DNA from: Tricholoma matsutake
Taxonomy: Eukaryota > Basidiomycota > Agaricomycetes > Agaricales > Tricholomataceae
Length of the DNA stretch: 64,000 bases
Assembly (NCBI GenBank): GCA_026075535.2
Contig: AP026547.1
Coordinates: 10,106,001 to 10,170,000, forward strand
Direction: 5' to 3'
Part shown: positions 1-11,289 of the stretch, one piece after another
How positions within the stretch are numbered: the stretch's first letter is position 1
Layout of the letters: every line of letters begins with the position of its first letter
The notes under the pieces: model-generated
Told to the model about the DNA's origin: nothing
Databases searched by the model: none
Seen by the model: the letters and a program-made list of their open reading frames with translations, nothing else
Position numbers and translations under genes: made by a program

Positions 1-300
1 ACCCATGGCCCACTAGTGCAGACATCAAGAAATGGTGACTACCATCTCTTGACTTCTAGGGAACAAGTGGAAACACATGGCCTGTCCAAGATTAAGCATG
101 CAACACTAGGTTCCTCCTGCAGGAAACTTGTAAGACTGTTGCTGTTTCAGAAAGTCCCTACAGAGTGTAGACAATTTTGAGGTGCAGTTAAGGCTCCAAT
201 CATTCTATCTATATAACCATTTTACACAGTTTATACTGTATATGTTTATGTTTATGTATGCCCCCTTGTCACCAAAACCACATCTACAGTAGTTAAATGG

Positions 301-758
301 TAAGGTAGGGCTCATTCACATCCAACCACATCACATGGTTGAGGAGTGACAAATCATGACAAATGACCTTTCTCTAATTACTGTTTCCTGTAAGTATTTC
401 TCTCAAATGTAAAACCTAAAACCACTGCAGAATTGTGTTCCAAAGAGGTTCTAGGTGCTCGATCATCTAATTTTCAAAGAGGTGGGAAGTTATTGGGTTT
501 AGATCAATCATATACCCATTTTTGGCAATACCCATAAATCAGCCTGAAACCCTCATTGCAACTCTAATAACTTCCCTCCTCCATTAAAACTGAGTGATCA
601 AGCACCTAGAGCTTCTTCATAAAACAATTTTTGATTGACTTTAGGTTTTACATTTGAGAAACTCTTATGGGAAGTAGGAATTAGAGAAGTGGCAATTTGT
701 GACAGTTTGTTACTCTTCAACCACATGATGTGGTTGGATGTGAATGAGCCCTACCTTA
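301..758. mobile_element. Palindromic MITE with TA target site
   Basis: 303-756 is one long imperfect palindrome: the outer arms (AGGTAGGGCTCATTCAC at the left, its complement at the right) pair over more than 110 bp and the centre also folds back. TA dinucleotides flank it at 301-302 and 757-758, as expected for a Tc1/mariner-mobilised MITE. No coding capacity is visible. Confidence 0.7.
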
Positions 759-2377
759 TATAGATAGTTACATGGTTTAAGCAGAAGTAGTGGCCTGACA
801 CACCACTTGCTACACACTACCTACAAATAGCTTAACAGAAGCGGCAGCTCATCTGACCACCACCATGAGCAGGCAAGCTCTCACACCTATGACATTACAT
901 GGCAATTCCCTTTCTGAGTAACAATGCATCAACAACAAACAATATCAACATCAACCTACCACTAACCACCAAAGGCTCAACAACAACAATGGCAGTGACA
1001 ACAACAACATTGATAGGTTGTCTCCTCAGCTCAAAGGCTGATTCACCATTACAACCACATTCTAATCACATTGGCTAACTCCTACAATGTTCCAGAAGCA
1101 GCATGACCACTCTTGACCAAGTCTATTGATTGCGATATCATAATGACTGCATCAAAACATCACCAGCAACATTGATCGTACTTAGAAACTACATTGCACA
1201 ACTCTAGGACTACCTCAAAATGCCCTAAGAACCCTCTGAATGAACATCGAGTATCCCTGATCAACTTCAAACAACTGCGACTGCGATTGAACATTGTCGA
1301 CCATCGTCAAGCATTATCGATCAACATCGAGAAACTATGAGTGACATCGGGCACCACATTCATTATCTAAATGGTGGAATACCATGTGCTAGGAGTATTC
1401 CAACTTGTGCTCAAACCTGCTGATAGTAGGTCAGCCTCATTCCAAGTCCCTATCACATACAGAACCCGCTGGACAGATTATTGTGACACTTAGCACAGTT
1501 TATACACAAAGGACAGTCTCCTTTTAGTTCTTTCCCTTTATTACTCCTTCATCATATGATATATCTCTTTCTTGTTTGGATTCCACTCTCATTTTGGCCT
1601 CATGTTTCAACTCATATCTTTTGCCTCATGTTCTTACACATGTTTCTTATACCATTTTAGGAAGTTTCTCCTACAGCACTTTGCATAGAGCTTGACAGTT
1701 TCTGAAATTTTGTAAACATGAGCAAATTTGATACTTAGAATTTTTTTGAGAAATGTGCAACCAAACATCACATCACTGTTGTCCACACCAATGAGGTGTG
1801 TTCCAAAACCTTCCAAGAAGCTCTTGGAGTCTCTTGACAATGCTGCTATAGATAATCATTCCTCTGGCTCTGGCTCTGGCTCTGACTCTGATTCTGAATT
1901 GTCAACTTCAACCTCATCTTTGTCTTCCAATCATCTTGAACCTGGTCTGACACAGCCAACCTCAAATTTGCATGACAAGGCCGATAATATATCAAGTTCA
2001 GACAAAGATAAACCAGCCAGAAAACACCCTAAGATAGTCACATCTAGAGAAAGGAGGACAAGAGGCCAAGGAAAAAAGAACAAAACTGCTGGTGACTGTC
2101 AACTTGGATGTATTAGAATGCTCTTCTCTTACTGAACACATAGTCCCTTCTGATGCACCAAAACAAAGTATCACTTACAACCTCTTGATTTTCTCATCCA
2201 AGCAGATGTCAAAACCCAAGGCCAAATGAGGTGACCCCAAGAGCAATTTCTTCCAACTCGACAAGGATGCCAAATGGGATAGTATGAAAGCCCAAGTTAT
2301 GGCCAAGATTGACCTGATACTCAAGCCTGCAACTATCAGCTATGACAATTACAATGTCCAGTTTTCTATCCCATGGT

Positions 2378-2918
2378 CAGTGAATGACAGGGGTATGCAA
2401 AACCCTGGGGGTATTTGTCAAGGGTAGATGAGGGTAGGGGTGAAGGTACAGTGTTTGTACCCTCAGCCAACCCTTACCCTTGGGAGGGGTCCCAGGGTAG
2501 GTAAAATCTCTGGATGGGGGGCATATAATAAAGTAAATTTATATCAAATACCATCAACAAAAGACTTCTACACAGCTTGTACTCACACTCAGCAGAATAT
2601 ACATTGCATTTTACATGTATTGATGTTTTGACATCACAGGACTTCCAAATTCAACATAGGTACTACCTGAAAATATGTTGTAGCACTTTTATACAGCCAA
2701 GAAAGTGGCCAGATGTTCATGCCTTTGACTCAATTGATAATAAAAGTGATTTTAGTCACTCATCTTATGATACCATCTTGGGGGTATTGTGTATGCTACC
2801 CCTCCATACCCTTACCCATACCCCTCAAAACCCTGATCCTTGTGAGGGGTAAGGGGTTTTGGAGGGTAAGGGTAAGGGTAGCCTCAAAATACCCCAGGGT
2901 TACCCCTGTCATTCTCTA
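2378..2918. mobile_element. Non-autonomous hAT element, 541 bp
   Basis: The termini are CAGTGAATGACAGGGGTA and, reversed, TAGAGAATGACAGGGGTA; both fit the hAT YARNG rule. A perfect 8-bp target duplication CCCATGGT flanks it (2370-2377 and 2919-2926). The interior repeats GGGTAAGGGTA-type motifs near both ends. It interrupts the accessory gene: the flanking codons read on in frame once the element and one duplication copy are ignored. Confidence 0.85.
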
Positions 2919-3507
2919 CCCATGGTACTTGCCTCAACCAATGCCCCTAGATAATTGCGAAAAATATATGTATATGGTTGAATATGCACTCAAAGCAAAG
3001 TCAAGCCCATCAGCAAAGATTATAATTGAGGGTAAGGTTACCAAGAAGCAAAAGGTTTGTGTGTGGCTCCCTTTGCTGCTTGTGATGCACATTGATGCCT
3101 TTCTTCAGAAATCAAGTCAGAAGGGCAAGGAAAATATAATTGAAATTTCCAACAGTGAAGAGTCCAACAGTGAAGCAGACTTGGAGAAGAGGAAGAAGAA
3201 GAAACAAGGTAAAGGTTCGAAAGTGAGTGTATGCATCAATACTATTAGTTTGCATGTTGACGGTTCCTCATAGGTCCCAAATGCAAAGCAGATACTACCT
3301 GGAAATAAGGCAATGAACAATCAGATGGGTGTGCTGAGGGCAAGGTGGACATGCTCTACTCCAGGCAGGAATGCAGAAGCGAGCATTGTTTTGTCCAAGT
3401 GAATCATGATGATCATTTTCTGCTGGGGTTCCATGAACTAGAGAGTTGGGCAGCAGCAATTGTATGTGGCTATTTCTTAGCATTGATTCCCTCCCTAACA
3501 TTTCATC

Positions 3508-3881
3508 TAGTGTTGCCACTGGCTCAGCCGAGGTTTTTCAATAAAATGGCTATAGCATACCAGATGAATTTCCTAAATTCACTAGGATATTTGAGCATAT
3601 GGATGAGCCCATAAGCCGAGGGGTCTTCTGCCAACATTATCTGATCGGATCCCCCGTTCCTGACTTATTCACTCGGCTTTGATTTCAAGCCGAGCCATCA
3701 AGCCGAATTTTATTTATTAAATAACTCAGGGACAATTGATCGGTTCAACTAATTTTGGCAGACAACCCCTCGGCTTATGGGCCCATCCACATGCTCAAAT
3801 ATCTTGGTGAATTTAGGAAAATTACCTGGAATGCTATAGCCATTTTATTGAAAAACCTCGGCTGAGCCAGTGGCAACACTA
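3508..3881. mobile_element. Palindromic MITE with retained CpG sites
   Basis: Arms of about 140-150 bp pair almost perfectly (TAGTGTTGCCACTGGCTCAG at the left, its complement at the right). The ends TAGTG..CACTA fit hAT termini. The flanks share TTTCATC/TTTTCATC, an imperfect candidate duplication. Unlike its surroundings it keeps CpGs (AGCCGAGG, ATCGG), so it is probably younger than the gene it interrupts. Confidence 0.6.
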
Positions 3882-4559
3882 AATTTTCATCGCCTCAAAA
3901 GCTCAAAGGTCCCCAGTATGCTATGATCGACACACCTCCAAACAACAGTATTTTTGATATCCTTGATCCTCACACTGTGGCTGCCAAATCTCCACTCCTT
4001 CAACATTGTCTTCAACTCAATGCAGAGGCGAAGGCAGCTCAAGAAATCCACAACCATATCAACATACCTCACAAAATTGTTTGACTCTTGCAACCAAATG
4101 CTCTCACTCAGCCCCCTGAATCTCATGCTAACACTGCACCCATGCTTCTTCCACCACCCCTCACACCTGGTGCAATGATGTCAATCAAAGATTTTTGTGG
4201 TCAGTTCTCACTTAGTGCTGAGATTCTTGAACATTTGCATGTGAACGGTTACTCTGGTTCTCATGTTATCCAACATATTGAGATTGGCAAGTTCTGGACT
4301 ATGGCCTTCAAGCCTGGAGGGTTCGCTGAACTGAAGGAAGCAGTGCATGTTTGGGCAACATCTGATGACTCCAGTTGACAAACATCCTTGTTATCATGCT
4401 CTTGTGCTCTTGTGCTCTCATATGCTCTCAAGCCTCTTGTGCTCTCATACTCTTTGTTCTCAACTATTTGCTTTTCATTCATGCACACCCAATACATTCA
4501 AGTAGTAGAACTAGTAGAACTAGAAATAACCTGCATGTATAAAGTATCCAATCACATCC

Positions 4560-5584
4560 AATTCTGTGATTATGTTCAAAGCCTCTTGCATGTCGTACAT
4601 TAGATCCTCTCCTGTTGCAGCCAAAAATATGTCATCATTGCATTGGATCCATGCTTTGATCTTCAAAAATGCCTCCTCAATGGGATTGAGGTCTGGAGAA
4701 CAAGGAGGGAGAAATACAAGATGAACACCTGTAGCAATCAGTCAATAACTTCCAGTCAGAGAGTGAAGCATACCATGTTGGCCAAGAAGCTCTACAATTT
4801 TGTCACCATGCATGAATGTGTGCATTGTCCATCACAAGGACACTCAGGGGTCCAGGAAATGGAGAGCAGAGTGGAAGCTTCAACATGTTCAGTTGTTAGA
4901 CGATGCCAGTAAAAGTCAGGGATGTACTACTTGATTCTCCAAAAACTGCAGAAAGCCATCTCATTTCATTGATCCTTCAACAACTGTACTTGCTAGGATC
5001 CCTTCTACTGTCAATAGACCTTCTGTGGAGAGTTGTCAACCTTGGACAAACACCTGCTTCATCTGAGCCTGTCTCCCCCTCCTTCCTCTCCCATATCATT
5101 GACCAGGAGTTTTGTCATTCTTGGAAGTCTCATCAAGAAATCCAAGCTGTTCTGGGCTGTACATTGCCATGTGCCACATATAATCATTTCAAAGTGGTTC
5201 ATTACATTCCTTGGCAATAGTCTTGAGCTTCTTGTGGGACATTCTGACACGTTCCAGCTCCTGGTGGATGGTAGTATAGTGAACAGATACAAAGCAATTT
5301 CATTTCAGGAGTTTGAGGAACTCATCCAGAAACCAGTCAGGTTGATGTTGGACTAGATGTAAGAGATACTGAACATCATTGAAATGAAGTAGACGAGGGC
5401 ATCCAGCCTTGTTGCCATGTTGATGTGAAACAACATTGCCAGTCTCTCTCCAGAGCTGTAGAACACAATAAAAAGTACTTTCAGAGAAGCCAACACAAGC
5501 AAGGATATCTGGAAGAGGAAGAATGCCATTCTCATGAAGATTGAGGGCCGCAATCTTCACATCACAACTGATCTCACAGAACAT
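4560..5584 (-). pseudogene. Tc1/mariner-type (DDE) transposase, decayed
   Basis: Read on the minus strand, the frame at 5584-5300 is a helix-turn-helix N-terminus (ALNLHENGILPLPDILACVG, then ESTFY..LWRETG.VV). Downstream, in shifting frames, come pieces typical of the basidiomycete Tc1-like family: a TTIHQELE-like block (about 5265), a VVEGSM block (about 4970), DNAHIH (about 4815) and SPDLNPIEEAFLKIK (about 4680). The last two hold the second Asp and the Glu of the DDE triad. The first Asp region (about 5120) reads GFLDETSKN. Several frameshifts make it inactive. It would cut and paste DNA at TA sites, in agreement with the TA duplications of its element. Confidence 0.8.
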
Positions 5585-6211
5585 AGTGGGCAGAACAATG
5601 GTAAATTTAGCTAAGTATCAAAATTGCTCATGTTTACAAATTTTCAGAAACTGTCGAGCTCTATGCAAAGCACTGTAAAACATATAAAACTCTGTAGTAT
5701 CTACTTGGGAATACAAGAAATTGTCTTCACATATTGCCTCATATAGAGTTCTAAGAATCTGATCTATCCTCTAAAAAGTCTAAAAATTTCTACGAGTTTT
5801 CTCAATCAATGAGAAACCTCTATGACCATCATTGTCCTTGATCAACCTTTGATCAAATCATTGCTAGCACTAGTAACTACTCTGACACTTTCTAGCCATC
5901 AGCTATAGCCTTCACATACTATTGATCTACCAAAAAGCCCTTAGAATTCACACATCGACCCTCGACGAAAAACATTGTTTGCCATTGATCTCATCAATCC
6001 TCTTCAATATTGATCGATACTGCATTGGACTGTGGCAAACACCTTCCTCCCTCATAGAACTACACTTATGACTAGTATCAACTAGTTGTCTTCCCTTTGG
6101 TCTGACTATGAACATTCAGGATGCTTCGCACCCTTCCTCTGACTTGTGCAAATATCATTGGCAGTTTTGGTGGTTTTTCTGGGTTGAATATCATCAATGT
6201 CGACGACAACA

Positions 6212-7010
6212 GCAAGGGCAAGGGCAAGGGCACAGGAAAAGGCAAGGGCAATGACAACTGGGGCTCAAGACACATCTGCATCTTGAGCCTCAGGTATGTT
6301 GTACTTTCTTCCCTAATGTGCTAACCTACACACAGGGGATGTGAGGCACAATGCTGGCAACCAGCTGCAGGCAAGCATGCAAAGGCTCAGGAGGGTTGCC
6401 TCCTGAGCCTCTTAGTTTTTTCTTCAACTTTTTTTTACTCTACTAATGATTATTTACAAAGAGACTATGCATACAGAACAGGAATGGGAAGCATGACAAC
6501 ATGAGGGGCTTGTGAGGTGCCACAACAACAGAAACAACCTCCCCCATCAGGACGAGACCATGGTGGAAATGGTGACAAGAGAGGGACCAGGACTGACAGG
6601 GACGAATGAGGAGACCAGTGAGGGGGCCAGGAGGCATCACCTCCTGGTCCCACACATGAGTTTTTTTCCTTCTAATTTTAAGAACACTGACAACATTTCT
6701 ATGAGCAGGACCACAGTACGACCTACACCTAGGAGCACACCTACAATGACAACATGAACAATGCCGGGCAGACAAAGATGATACCACAGCAATGACCCCC
6801 ATGACACTATGTGAGCAAGGTAAATGAGACCAGTGAGAAGAGCCTATCCAGGGTGGATGACACCCATGCGACTGCATGGGCCCTATGAGACAACTCAAAG
6901 GGACGCAGACAGGGAGGTAAGGACAAAGTGGGGTGCTGGAAGGGGTTACAACACTTGGCAACAGCCCACGGGTGGTTTGCCTTCAGATGTACAAACACAA
7001 CTGACACTGA
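6212..7010 (+). other. Exon-hairpin-intron modules in H1
   Basis: After a (GGCAAG)n-like tract come at least two units of the same design. Unit 1 has hairpin arms GGCTCAAGA (6262-6270) and TCTTGAGCC (6281-6289), then TCAG|GTATGT at 6294, a CTAAC branch-like site, and an AG at 6335. Unit 2 has arms GGCTCAGGAGG (6384-6394) and CCTCCTGAGCC (6399-6409) with a 4-nt loop, then a GT at 6415, TACTAAT, and an AG at 6461. A third hairpin (6624-6634 with 6640-6650) precedes a T-rich stretch at 6660, but the intron there is unclear. No long conserved protein frame is seen. Confidence 0.5.
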
Positions 7011-7291
7011 CATAGTACTTTAAATTATTCAATAATATTCTTTTTTTCAATCACTTCTTGTTAATTGGATTGAAAGCTTACTAAAATGTGGTTTTACAAC
7101 TTGTCAGACCACCTTTGAAGAAAAAATGTTATTGTAGAGTTAACCTTCCTTTTTTGGATGTCCAACTGTGTACATACTGTTTATTAAATGGTATATAGAT
7201 GGTTATACTGTTTAGGCTACTGTTTATGTTTATGTATATTTGACCTTCGTCGAGTAAACGTAAACTAAACGGTTGGAGCCTTAGGCGCAGT

Positions 7292-8763
7292 ATAAAGGGC
7301 CCGAGCTGACTTCTGACTGCCCGGAGATTCTCGCAGCCAACTGTCGTGCCATTGCTGATTGAAGAGTATTATGCATCAGGAGTCTCAGGACATTCTACAA
7401 AATAGCATAAAGCATTGCGTTCTCACCGTCAGCCCCTGGTAGCCTGGACCTCCTCGGGAGAAACCACACGCGTCCGCGGTCAGTATATTGTCAAATATCA
7501 AATAATCGGACGTTTCTTCTTTGATTAATTTACCTGCATCAAAAAGAAGACTGCTACGTTGCAGCCCCAGGATGCAAGTCTAGTAAAATCAGTCGGAATG
7601 AGTATCAAGTTCGTCTTTGCCCTCCCCAATGACATCCTCGACTTGCGAAAGGTTTCCAATAAAACCCAGAACAAGACACGAGGATTGTGACCGTCTGGTC
7701 AGGTTCTGCGCATAATCCGCACTCGGAATTACATACGTGGTGTGGTGTGTGTGCATGGTTACTATACGTTAAGATTGGAGCGCAGTCCAGGATTGTCGTG
7801 ACACAGGACCCCCGATTGCGGTAGCGGGATAATTTTGCCCTGTGCTTGAGAAGGATCAATTAAGCGCTAAGTACATCAGAGAACTCACAGAGCCCTGAGG
7901 GTCACAAGCCTCCTCGAGTCCCTGGTTGACCGGCCATGTCAACGGTGTGGAAGCCAGGATCAGAGGATCGCCATAATCCACATGCAACAGAACTTTGACT
8001 GCGATCTCAACCTCCTCTGTAGGAAGGGACAACTTTCGGCGCCAGTTCTACCCAGAAGATCGGCCATTCTGGTATTCCGCAACAAACCTGAATTACATAT
8101 GTACGGTGCACTACTGAACTAACATGAAGCGTGAGATTAGTCAATGCGGTATTAAAGAAGACTGTGCTGCGCAAGGTCGCATAATTCGAAGAAGATGAGA
8201 TGCGATATGCCAAGTAGGCCATTATAGTCATCTTTGTTTCGAGTAATTTTGAAAAGAATAACATTGCCGTCATTCCAGTGAGGGCAGTGCCGACGAGGGA
8301 AGTAAGGCCCCTGTACTGGAGTTACTATTACCCGTCCTGGGCCGTCCAAGTATGGTACTGTTAATGGCAATCTCAGTAGGCCACCCTACCGGTGCCATCG
8401 GGAGTGCGAAGCCACGGAGAAGTGCCGGAATAGAACGCCAGGCTTTCTATGTCTATTGGTGGGATTGTGACTCGTGGGACCATTGATCACGCCGCGAGCG
8501 GCAGAATTACGTACTAGGTTAGGGTGCCACTCCACGGATCATCAGTCATCCTCTAAGTGTGAAGATCCACTTGGAGAGAGGTGTTGTCCAATCATCGTGG
8601 GTATGGAAACACAATCCACGTACTAAATAAGAATCCAAAAGTGTCATGTTTGAATCGACACCAAGGATTTGATAGGATACTTTCCTTACTATATTTTCAT
8701 TGTGAAGGAGCCTGAGCAGAAGGTATGATCTGCTGGCAGATGAGTTTGCGAAACCAACCTGTG
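7292..8763 (-). other. CpG-normal single-copy-like DNA, possible decayed gene
   Basis: Base composition changes sharply here: CpG is frequent, and repeats end at the H1 target duplication on the left and at the inverted repeat at 8770 on the right. Minus-strand open stretches (8370-8152, 8273-8007, 7859-7605) overlap in different frames, as expected for short exons or a decayed gene. One stretch reads PRRHCPHWNDGNVILF, which faintly recalls the DGN(V)VL start of basidiomycete BTB/POZ proteins. I do not assign a function. Confidence 0.3.
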
Positions 8764-10784
8764 GCACACTACGACGGTTCCTTTGTACAAATATTATTTT
8801 CCGCGCGCGAAGGGATTTCCCGCGCGCGCAACGGTGTTGTCCTCATCTAACATCATGCATCATGCATCATGTCAGATCAGCCCCCATGTGCCTGTTTCCC
8901 ATCATCATCCCCAGTGAAAATCGGATCTAAGTAGATCGAACCAAATCGAATAAAATAGTACCTTTCTATTTTCTTCGATCTAATTCTGTGGTATTCGCAA
9001 AGTGACACACTTGTAAATATTTAATTCGATGACAATTCCCATGCCATTGAATCAGATCGAATAACGTCGAGTCACATTGAATAACATCGAAGTAGGTATA
9101 ATACATAAATCTGATAGATCTATATTTAGGGTATCCTCCCAATGGGCAGGGTTCCAGCAAATCCAATTCAAGGAAATTATATTATACAGTATCAGAATAC
9201 ATGAGGTTATTGTAAGTACTATATAATTAGGGATGTACTAATGTCGACAGAGGAGGGCAGGTAGCACGATCTGGGTGCAGATTGCTATGGTCATCATCAC
9301 AGTCACGTTGCTCCATGTAGTCGTTGCTGCCAGACGTTAATGTGTTATCGTCCATGCGGAGGGAGGGAGGGGGAGGGTGCTGTCACCGCCACCATTGCCT
9401 GTTGCTGGCTCACCTCGTCACTGCTTGTCATCGCTTTCTTCATTGGCCAGTATACACCAACCTTCTGCCCTACAAGCAGAGAGCCTGTATCTACAATGTA
9501 TGCAAGAGCACATATCTGCAATGATGATCTGAGCAGACATCCGAGTCTGGTGTGCAAGACGATCTTGTATGTATCCTGTGCATACAAGACTGCACATATC
9601 TTGCATGACAGCTTTTCCAAATCTGACTAATCTAATCAGCAAAATTTGCAAAATATACATGGGAGAAGAAATCCATTTGTGTTCCCGAACATGATCTAAG
9701 GCCATAGTGGAATCAAGAAAGAAACCATGGGATCCCAAATAGCAAATCCTTGTTGCTTCTCAGGCATCAATCATCAATCATTTCAGCCCACATGCACGGT
9801 TAACATTGATCAAATGATGCTTTGTGGCATGCCTTTCCACTGCAAATTATCTTTGCTTTTTTAATAAGTATCTAATAGTTATATGCTGTACTACTCAGTA
9901 TTATGAAAATTGAAAATGTATATCTATTATCAGTTGGAATGGCATAATCCATCTTTTCAAGCAGGTGTAAGGTAATAATTCAATTGGAAATTATGTAGGA
10001 TTATGTAATAAATGAAAAAAGCGAGTGGAAATGATTTGTACTTCATTGAATAGTTTGCTCGTCATTGCACATGATGAGCGGGATGCTGTGGTGCATGGTG
10101 ATGGACCATGGGAGACAGTCAGCAGATGAATGATTGATGATGCCCAGTGAAAATCAGATCTAATTAAATCAGATTGATTCGAAGTAGTTCAAAGCAAATC
10201 GAAGCAAGTGTGTCAAAAGTAGAATAAAATAGTTTTCCATCAAACTCTTGCTTACAAAGCTTTGTAAATGCACACACATTACACACACATCGCGTCGATG
10301 TCCACATATATGCACATCCATGCCCCAGTGAAAACCACGTGCATGCATGTTTGCCTTGTCACCTGACTTAGAACTTTTTCTTCTAAGTTCTTTTCTTCCC
10401 ACCATTTCCCTCACTGACACACATTGCAAGGCTTTTTTTTCATATCGGTTTTTCCTTGCTCACACCTCCCTTGAGACTCAAGAGACCATCCATAAAAGCA
10501 GTTGTTGGACAGATTGACAGGAACAAGGCAGATGGGAGACAGTGATGAACGATGGGGTAAACCACCCATAAGGCAGCACCATTGACAACCAGGTATGCAT
10601 AGGCCCACCTTCCCCCTACATCCGCCACTAACCACTATCTCGGAAAGCAGCCCATCACCCACCAGCATTCACCAGCACCGCTATGACCACCTCCAAAAAG
10701 GACAACCCAGCACAATGGAACAACTCGACAGTGACAGCAAAGACCATGCCACCCCTCCCTGTCAAACCACAGGCCGTTATGAGA

Positions 10785-11280
10785 AACATGCACAAGATAT
10801 GGGCTCTCCCACACAAGATACAGACTCTCACGCACAAGATATGGGCTCTCACGCACAAGATATGTGCTCTCATCTGCAAGATATGTGATATGCACACTCG
10901 TCTATACATACAAGATATGTCTTGCACACCAGATGTCTGCTCAGATCATCATTGCAGATATGTGCTCTTGCATACATTGTAGATAGGGGCTCTCACATGC
11001 AAGATATGTGCTCTCATCTGCAAGATATGTGATATGCATACTCATCTGCAAGATACGCAATATGTGTACTCATCTGCAAGATATCTGATATGTGTACTCA
11101 TCTGCAAGATATGTGATACACATACTCGTCTGCAAGATACGTGATACGCATACTTGTCTGTAAGATACATGTACTTGTGCAGCACAAGACACATCTAGTG
11201 ACCTACACAAGATAACACCGTTTGCTTTAATGGGATAGGTACTCCTCTGTATATATATTTCACAAGATATGTTTGTTGGT
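10785..11280 (+). repeat. Sub-terminal CAAGATATG tandem array
   Basis: About a dozen imperfect copies of a 26-30 bp unit, CTCATCTGCAAGATATGTG with variable ATGCATA spacers, run from about 10790 to 11170, with a last CACAAGATATG at 11260-11270 just before the transposase start. Inverted relatives lie at 9476-9610. Clustered short motifs near an element end are typical transposase-binding sub-terminal repeats; that role is inferred. Confidence 0.6.
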
Positions 11281-11289
11281 TAATCTTCT

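Larger units (their letters stand above)
1791..4378 (+). pseudogene. Accessory gene of the Tc1 element, C-terminal SAM-like domain
   Basis: The ATG at 1791 opens a frame with a Ser/Asp/Glu-rich low-complexity N-terminus and a basic stretch (to about 2135). A middle region around 2265-2377 (WDSMKAQ.., then FSIPW) continues after an inserted hAT element at 2919-3054 with no frame change. Two likely introns follow (3055-3108 and 3223-3273, 51-54 bp, GT..AG). A second MITE at 3508-3881 splits it again. The last exon (to the TGA at 4376-4378) reads FCGQFSLSAEIL..NGYSG..AFKPGGFAELKEAV, which looks like a SAM-type helical domain. I know the overall layout as a multicopy basidiomycete protein of unknown function. 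Frameshifts near 3370 and stops make it a pseudogene. Its position inside the Tc1 ends, facing the transposase, suggests it travels with the element. Confidence 0.6.
1674..5675 (-). mobile_element. Tc1/mariner element with 65-bp inverted repeats and two genes
   Basis: Left end 1674-1738 and right end 5611-5675 are 65-bp inverted repeats beginning CAGYRCTTTGCATAGAG. TA target sites flank it at 1672-1673 and 5676-5677. Copy 2 of repeat A has the uninterrupted site, with TA in the matching place near 41170, which proves the insertion within the window. Inside lie a decayed Tc1-type transposase on the minus strand (5584-4560) and a second decayed gene on the plus strand (1791-4378), arranged tail to tail. 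Confidence 0.85.
1011..6196 (-). mobile_element. TGAT-ended repeat A, copy 1 (split by a Tc1 element)
   Basis: In minus orientation this begins TGATGATATTCAACCC (at 6196) and ends in ..CCTATCA (at 1011). It matches copy 2 (40613-44839) along its length once the nested insertions are ignored: 5590-6196 matches 40613-41150, and 1011-1673 matches 41150-41480 plus 44530-44839. Without the insertion it is about 1.2-1.3 kb. It has no recognisable coding sequence. The TG..CA termini would fit a solo LTR or LTR-like element, but TGAT..ATCA also makes a short inverted repeat. I did not find a convincing target duplication for this copy. Confidence 0.65.
189..7283. mobile_element. hAT-like DNA transposon H1, heavily nested
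   Basis: The ends form an inverted repeat starting TAAGGCTCCAAYC, at 189 and, reversed, ending at 7283. They are flanked by an 8-bp target duplication: GGTGCAGT (181-188) and GGCGCAGT (7284-7291). The one difference is C to T at a CpG. An 8-bp duplication is the hAT signature. Both sub-terminal zones repeat TGTTTATGTTTATGTAT-type motifs. Without the nested insertions the element is about 1.45 kb, nearly the size of the elements at 46124 and 61066. I see no transposase of its own, so it looks non-autonomous. Its remaining cargo is the exon/intron-like block at 6212-7010. Confidence 0.7.

Noticed and set aside
2378..2918. Telomere-like GGGTAAGGGTA repeats as an interstitial telomere
   Set aside because: The repeats are few, irregular and lie inside a hAT element with clear ends and duplication.
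8152..8370. BTB/POZ gene on the minus strand
   Set aside because: Only a short DGNVIL-like match in a fragmented frame; not enough to name a family.
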